64,000 bases of DNA from Bacillus sp. EB01. Lineage in GTDB: Bacteria > Bacillota > Bacilli > Bacillales > Cytobacillaceae. A program made the translations under genes and the position numbers. The notes beneath the pieces are model-generated. The model ran no database searches. It was not told the origin of the DNA and saw only the letters and a program-made list of their open reading frames with translations. The DNA lies in assembly GCF_000613125.1 (NCBI RefSeq), contig NZ_HG964497.1:3665037-3729036 (forward strand). Direction: 5' to 3'. This document shows, piece by piece, positions 62,614 to 64,000 of the stretch (position 1 is the first letter of the stretch; each line of letters begins with the position of its first letter).

Positions 62614-63423
62614 TTATTGATTGGCACCTTTAAATTGTTGAAGGACAACGGCTACAGGTTCACCTGTTATTGAACCTCCTGCATCCTTTTCATACAAGTT
62701 TAGAATGAGTGTTCCGTTTTTGGGAAGCTGATTTGCTGGTATCTTCAGTGTTAATTCGAATTGTGCCCATTCAGGATATTTACTCCCCGAAACAACTTTC
62801 ATCTCTTTAATCAGCTGATTGTGTCCATCCTCAACTGTATAAAAGAATTCCCCTGTCCGTGGCCTGGCCTTGCCAGAAACCGTATAACGGCCGTTTGAAC
62901 CAGTTACATTAATAGTATGAAACACAGTGTTTTCTGACGGTTCTTCTGAACGGAGGTTGTCTCCGGTTCCTGGAACTTTAATTTCTGTTTGTGCCTTCAT
63001 ACCTTCAGGATTTACTTGCTTGCCATTGAACTTTACAGCTTTAATATGAACTGCTGCTTTATACAGTCCCTCTGGAACCCGTATTCCGTCCGCAGAATAA
63101 TTCCACGCATCCTTCCATTCCTTCGTCCCTCCTGCAGGAACTGTTACATACTGGAATGCCTGGAGAAAGGCTTTTCCTTTCGAGGAGGAGTACACTTCAC
63201 TTCCATTTTTATCGAGAACCACGACTTCATAAAACTCCGAGGTTGGAAATTCAAGTTTTGCTGGCCTGTCGGTAGGATTAAAGAGAATGATGCGGAATTG
63301 TGCAGCCTCCGCCCCAGGGTCGGCCTGGATTGATACTGTCACACCTGGTTCCGGGTTCTCTTGATTTTGGATAACTGGAATCCAGGCAGAAAGAAGCAGC
63401 CAGGAAGCGATTAGCAGATTCAT
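62614..63423 (-). CDS. ipi: BsuPI-type proteinase inhibitor-like protein with C-terminal Gmad2-like domain
   Basis: 269 residues from ATG 63423 (GGAGGG upstream; longer frame has no site). Secretion-type start MNLLIASWLLLSAWIPVIQN. Residues about 30-130 resemble the BsuPI (Ipi) fold: FRIILFNPTDRPAKLEFPTS and VTVPAGGTKEWKDAWNYSAD. The second half (INVTGSNGRYTVSGKARPRT, PEWAQFELTLKI) looks like Gmad2, an Ig-like domain of spore/germination proteins. B. subtilis ipi is short, cytosolic and sits between yitT and yitU, the same place; this version is longer and exported. Confidence 0.78.
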   Translation of the reverse strand: MNLLIASWLLLSAWIPVIQNQENPEPGVTVSIQADPGAEAAQFRIILFNPTDRPAKLEFPTSEFYEVVVLDKNGSEVYSSSKGKAFLQAFQYVTVPAGGTKEWKDAWNYSADGIRVPEGLYKAAVHIKAVKFNGKQVNPEGMKAQTEIKVPGTGDNLRSEEPSENTVFHTINVTGSNGRYTVSGKARPRTGEFFYTVEDGHNQLIKEMKVVSGSKYPEWAQFELTLKIPANQLPKNGTLILNLYEKDAGGSITGEPVAVVLQQFKGANQ

Positions 63424-63490
63424 GATGTTCCCTCCATATTTTAAAATTGACACCATTCATAGGTTCTTTTTTTACCGGCTAAAAAATACA

Positions 63491-64000
63491 TCAGTCCCGC
63501 CGAAATAATCCCAGTACGGCGGTGGTGGGCATAATATTGGTAAAAGCATTAGGATCTATTTCTTTAATAATCCGTTCAAGATCGAATAGCTCATAACGGG
63601 TAATGACGACCATAAGAATCTGCTTCTGTTCATTTGTATAACTTCCTTTGGCTGGTATTTCTGTAACCCCACGGACCAACAAAGCCTGAATGGCTTTGCT
63701 TAAATCCTTGCTTTTTTTCGAAACAATTAGCGCCGTCAGCTTCTGGGCCCGGGTGTGAATCGCATCTATCACTCTTGTGGAGGCATAAAGATTCACAAGG
63801 GTATATAAGGCTTTTTCCCAGCCAAATAAATATCCAGCCGACAAAGTGATGATTGAATTTAAAGCGAATATATAGATTCCAACCGGTTTGTCCTTTACCC
63901 TGGAGAGGACCATCGCAATGATATCGAGTCCCCCTGTTGAAGCGCCCCATTTTAACGTAATGCCAATGCCAACTGCAGCAATGACTCCCCCGAAAACCGC
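63491..64000 (-). CDS. yitT: YitT family membrane protein, truncated by the window edge
   Basis: The frame is open to the right edge, giving 169 C-terminal residues. The first visible ones (AVFGGVIAAVGIGITLKWGA, then STGGLDIIAMVLSRVKDKPVG) carry the GG-TDI/GG-LDI membrane motif of YitT (DUF161), followed by two helices and the soluble C-terminal DUF2179 domain (QKLTALIVSKKSKDLSKAI, VVITRYELFDLERII). The N-terminal helices are outside the window. Function unknown. Confidence 0.9.
   Translation of the reverse strand, partial: AVFGGVIAAVGIGITLKWGASTGGLDIIAMVLSRVKDKPVGIYIFALNSIITLSAGYLFGWEKALYTLVNLYASTRVIDAIHTRAQKLTALIVSKKSKDLSKAIQALLVRGVTEIPAKGSYTNEQKQILMVVITRYELFDLERIIKEIDPNAFTNIMPTTAVLGLFRRD

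Overview
The window is a chromosomal stretch of an endospore-forming Firmicute of the Bacillaceae. It carries spore coat and spoVA genes, SpoVIF, Spx/MecA/YjbH proteolysis control, a T-box in front of trpS, and FapR operators in front of fabI and fabH. From about 48.1 kb back to the left edge the gene order is that of the Bacillus subtilis yjzC-yjzD-yjaU-yjaV-fabH-fabF-yjaZ-appDFABC-yjbA-trpS-opp-spx-mecA-coiA-pepF-yjbH-yjbI-yjbK-yjbL-yjbM-nadK-yjbO-prpE-fabI-cotO-cotZ-yjcA-spoVIF-yjcD segment, read from right to left. From 59 kb to the right edge it resembles yitW-yitV-yitU-ipi-yitT. No rRNA, tRNA or CRISPR array was seen. Gene names rest on recalled family resemblance and synteny, not on a database search.

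Layout. 1-7.7 kb: 3' end of a UvrD-type helicase, a nitroreductase, an acetyltransferase, and a sporulation block (spoVIF, a YjcZ-like miniprotein, spoVAC-spoVAD-spoVAEb behind a YhcN-type lipoprotein, yjcA, cotZ/Y, cotO). 8-15.3 kb: fabI, prpE, an RluD-type pseudouridine synthase, nadK, a small alarmone synthetase, yjbL, yjbK, truncated hemoglobin and yjbH. 16-24.7 kb: a decayed sigma-factor locus, pepF, coiA, cardiolipin synthase, mecA and spx. 24.8-40.2 kb: two complete oligopeptide permease operons (oppABCDF and appDFABC) flanking T-box-controlled trpS. 40.4-48.1 kb: yjaZ, two membrane proteins, fabH-fabF, yjaV, yjaU, yjzD and yjzC. 48.3-58.8 kb: an anaerobic/nitrosative island with two FNR paralogues that keep the B. 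subtilis-type C-terminal Cys cluster, moaA, moeA, mobB, an RIC di-iron repair protein, a YwiC-like protein, a NarI-like membrane protein and a radical SAM/SPASM enzyme. It lies where B. subtilis, as I recall it, has the arginine genes. 59-64 kb: sulfur-handling proteins (DsrE-like, YitW), YitV, YitU, two small proteins, an Ipi-like protein and YitT.

Working together. Spx is degraded by ClpXP with help from YjbH, and MecA is the ClpC adaptor, so three parts of the disulfide-stress/competence proteolysis circuit lie in one region. FapR sites tie fabI and fabH-fabF to malonyl-CoA. In the 48-58 kb island, FNR boxes of the form TGTGA-N6-TCAC(A/C) lie before ywiC, the radical SAM gene and ric. In the first two, the box centre is exactly 41.5 bp from the start predicted by a good -10 element, so the island looks like a local FNR regulon.

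The least explained content is intergenic. There is a family of modular repeats made of hairpins whose stems change sequence but keep pairing, embedded in conserved flanks; empty and filled insertion sites can be compared inside this window (23.1 kb against 42.4 and 61.8 kb). There are also four unrelated-looking arrays (2.2, 9.0, 16.2 and 53.9 kb) that all have a 51-53 bp period. One repeat element sits between the trpS T-box terminator and the trpS start codon.
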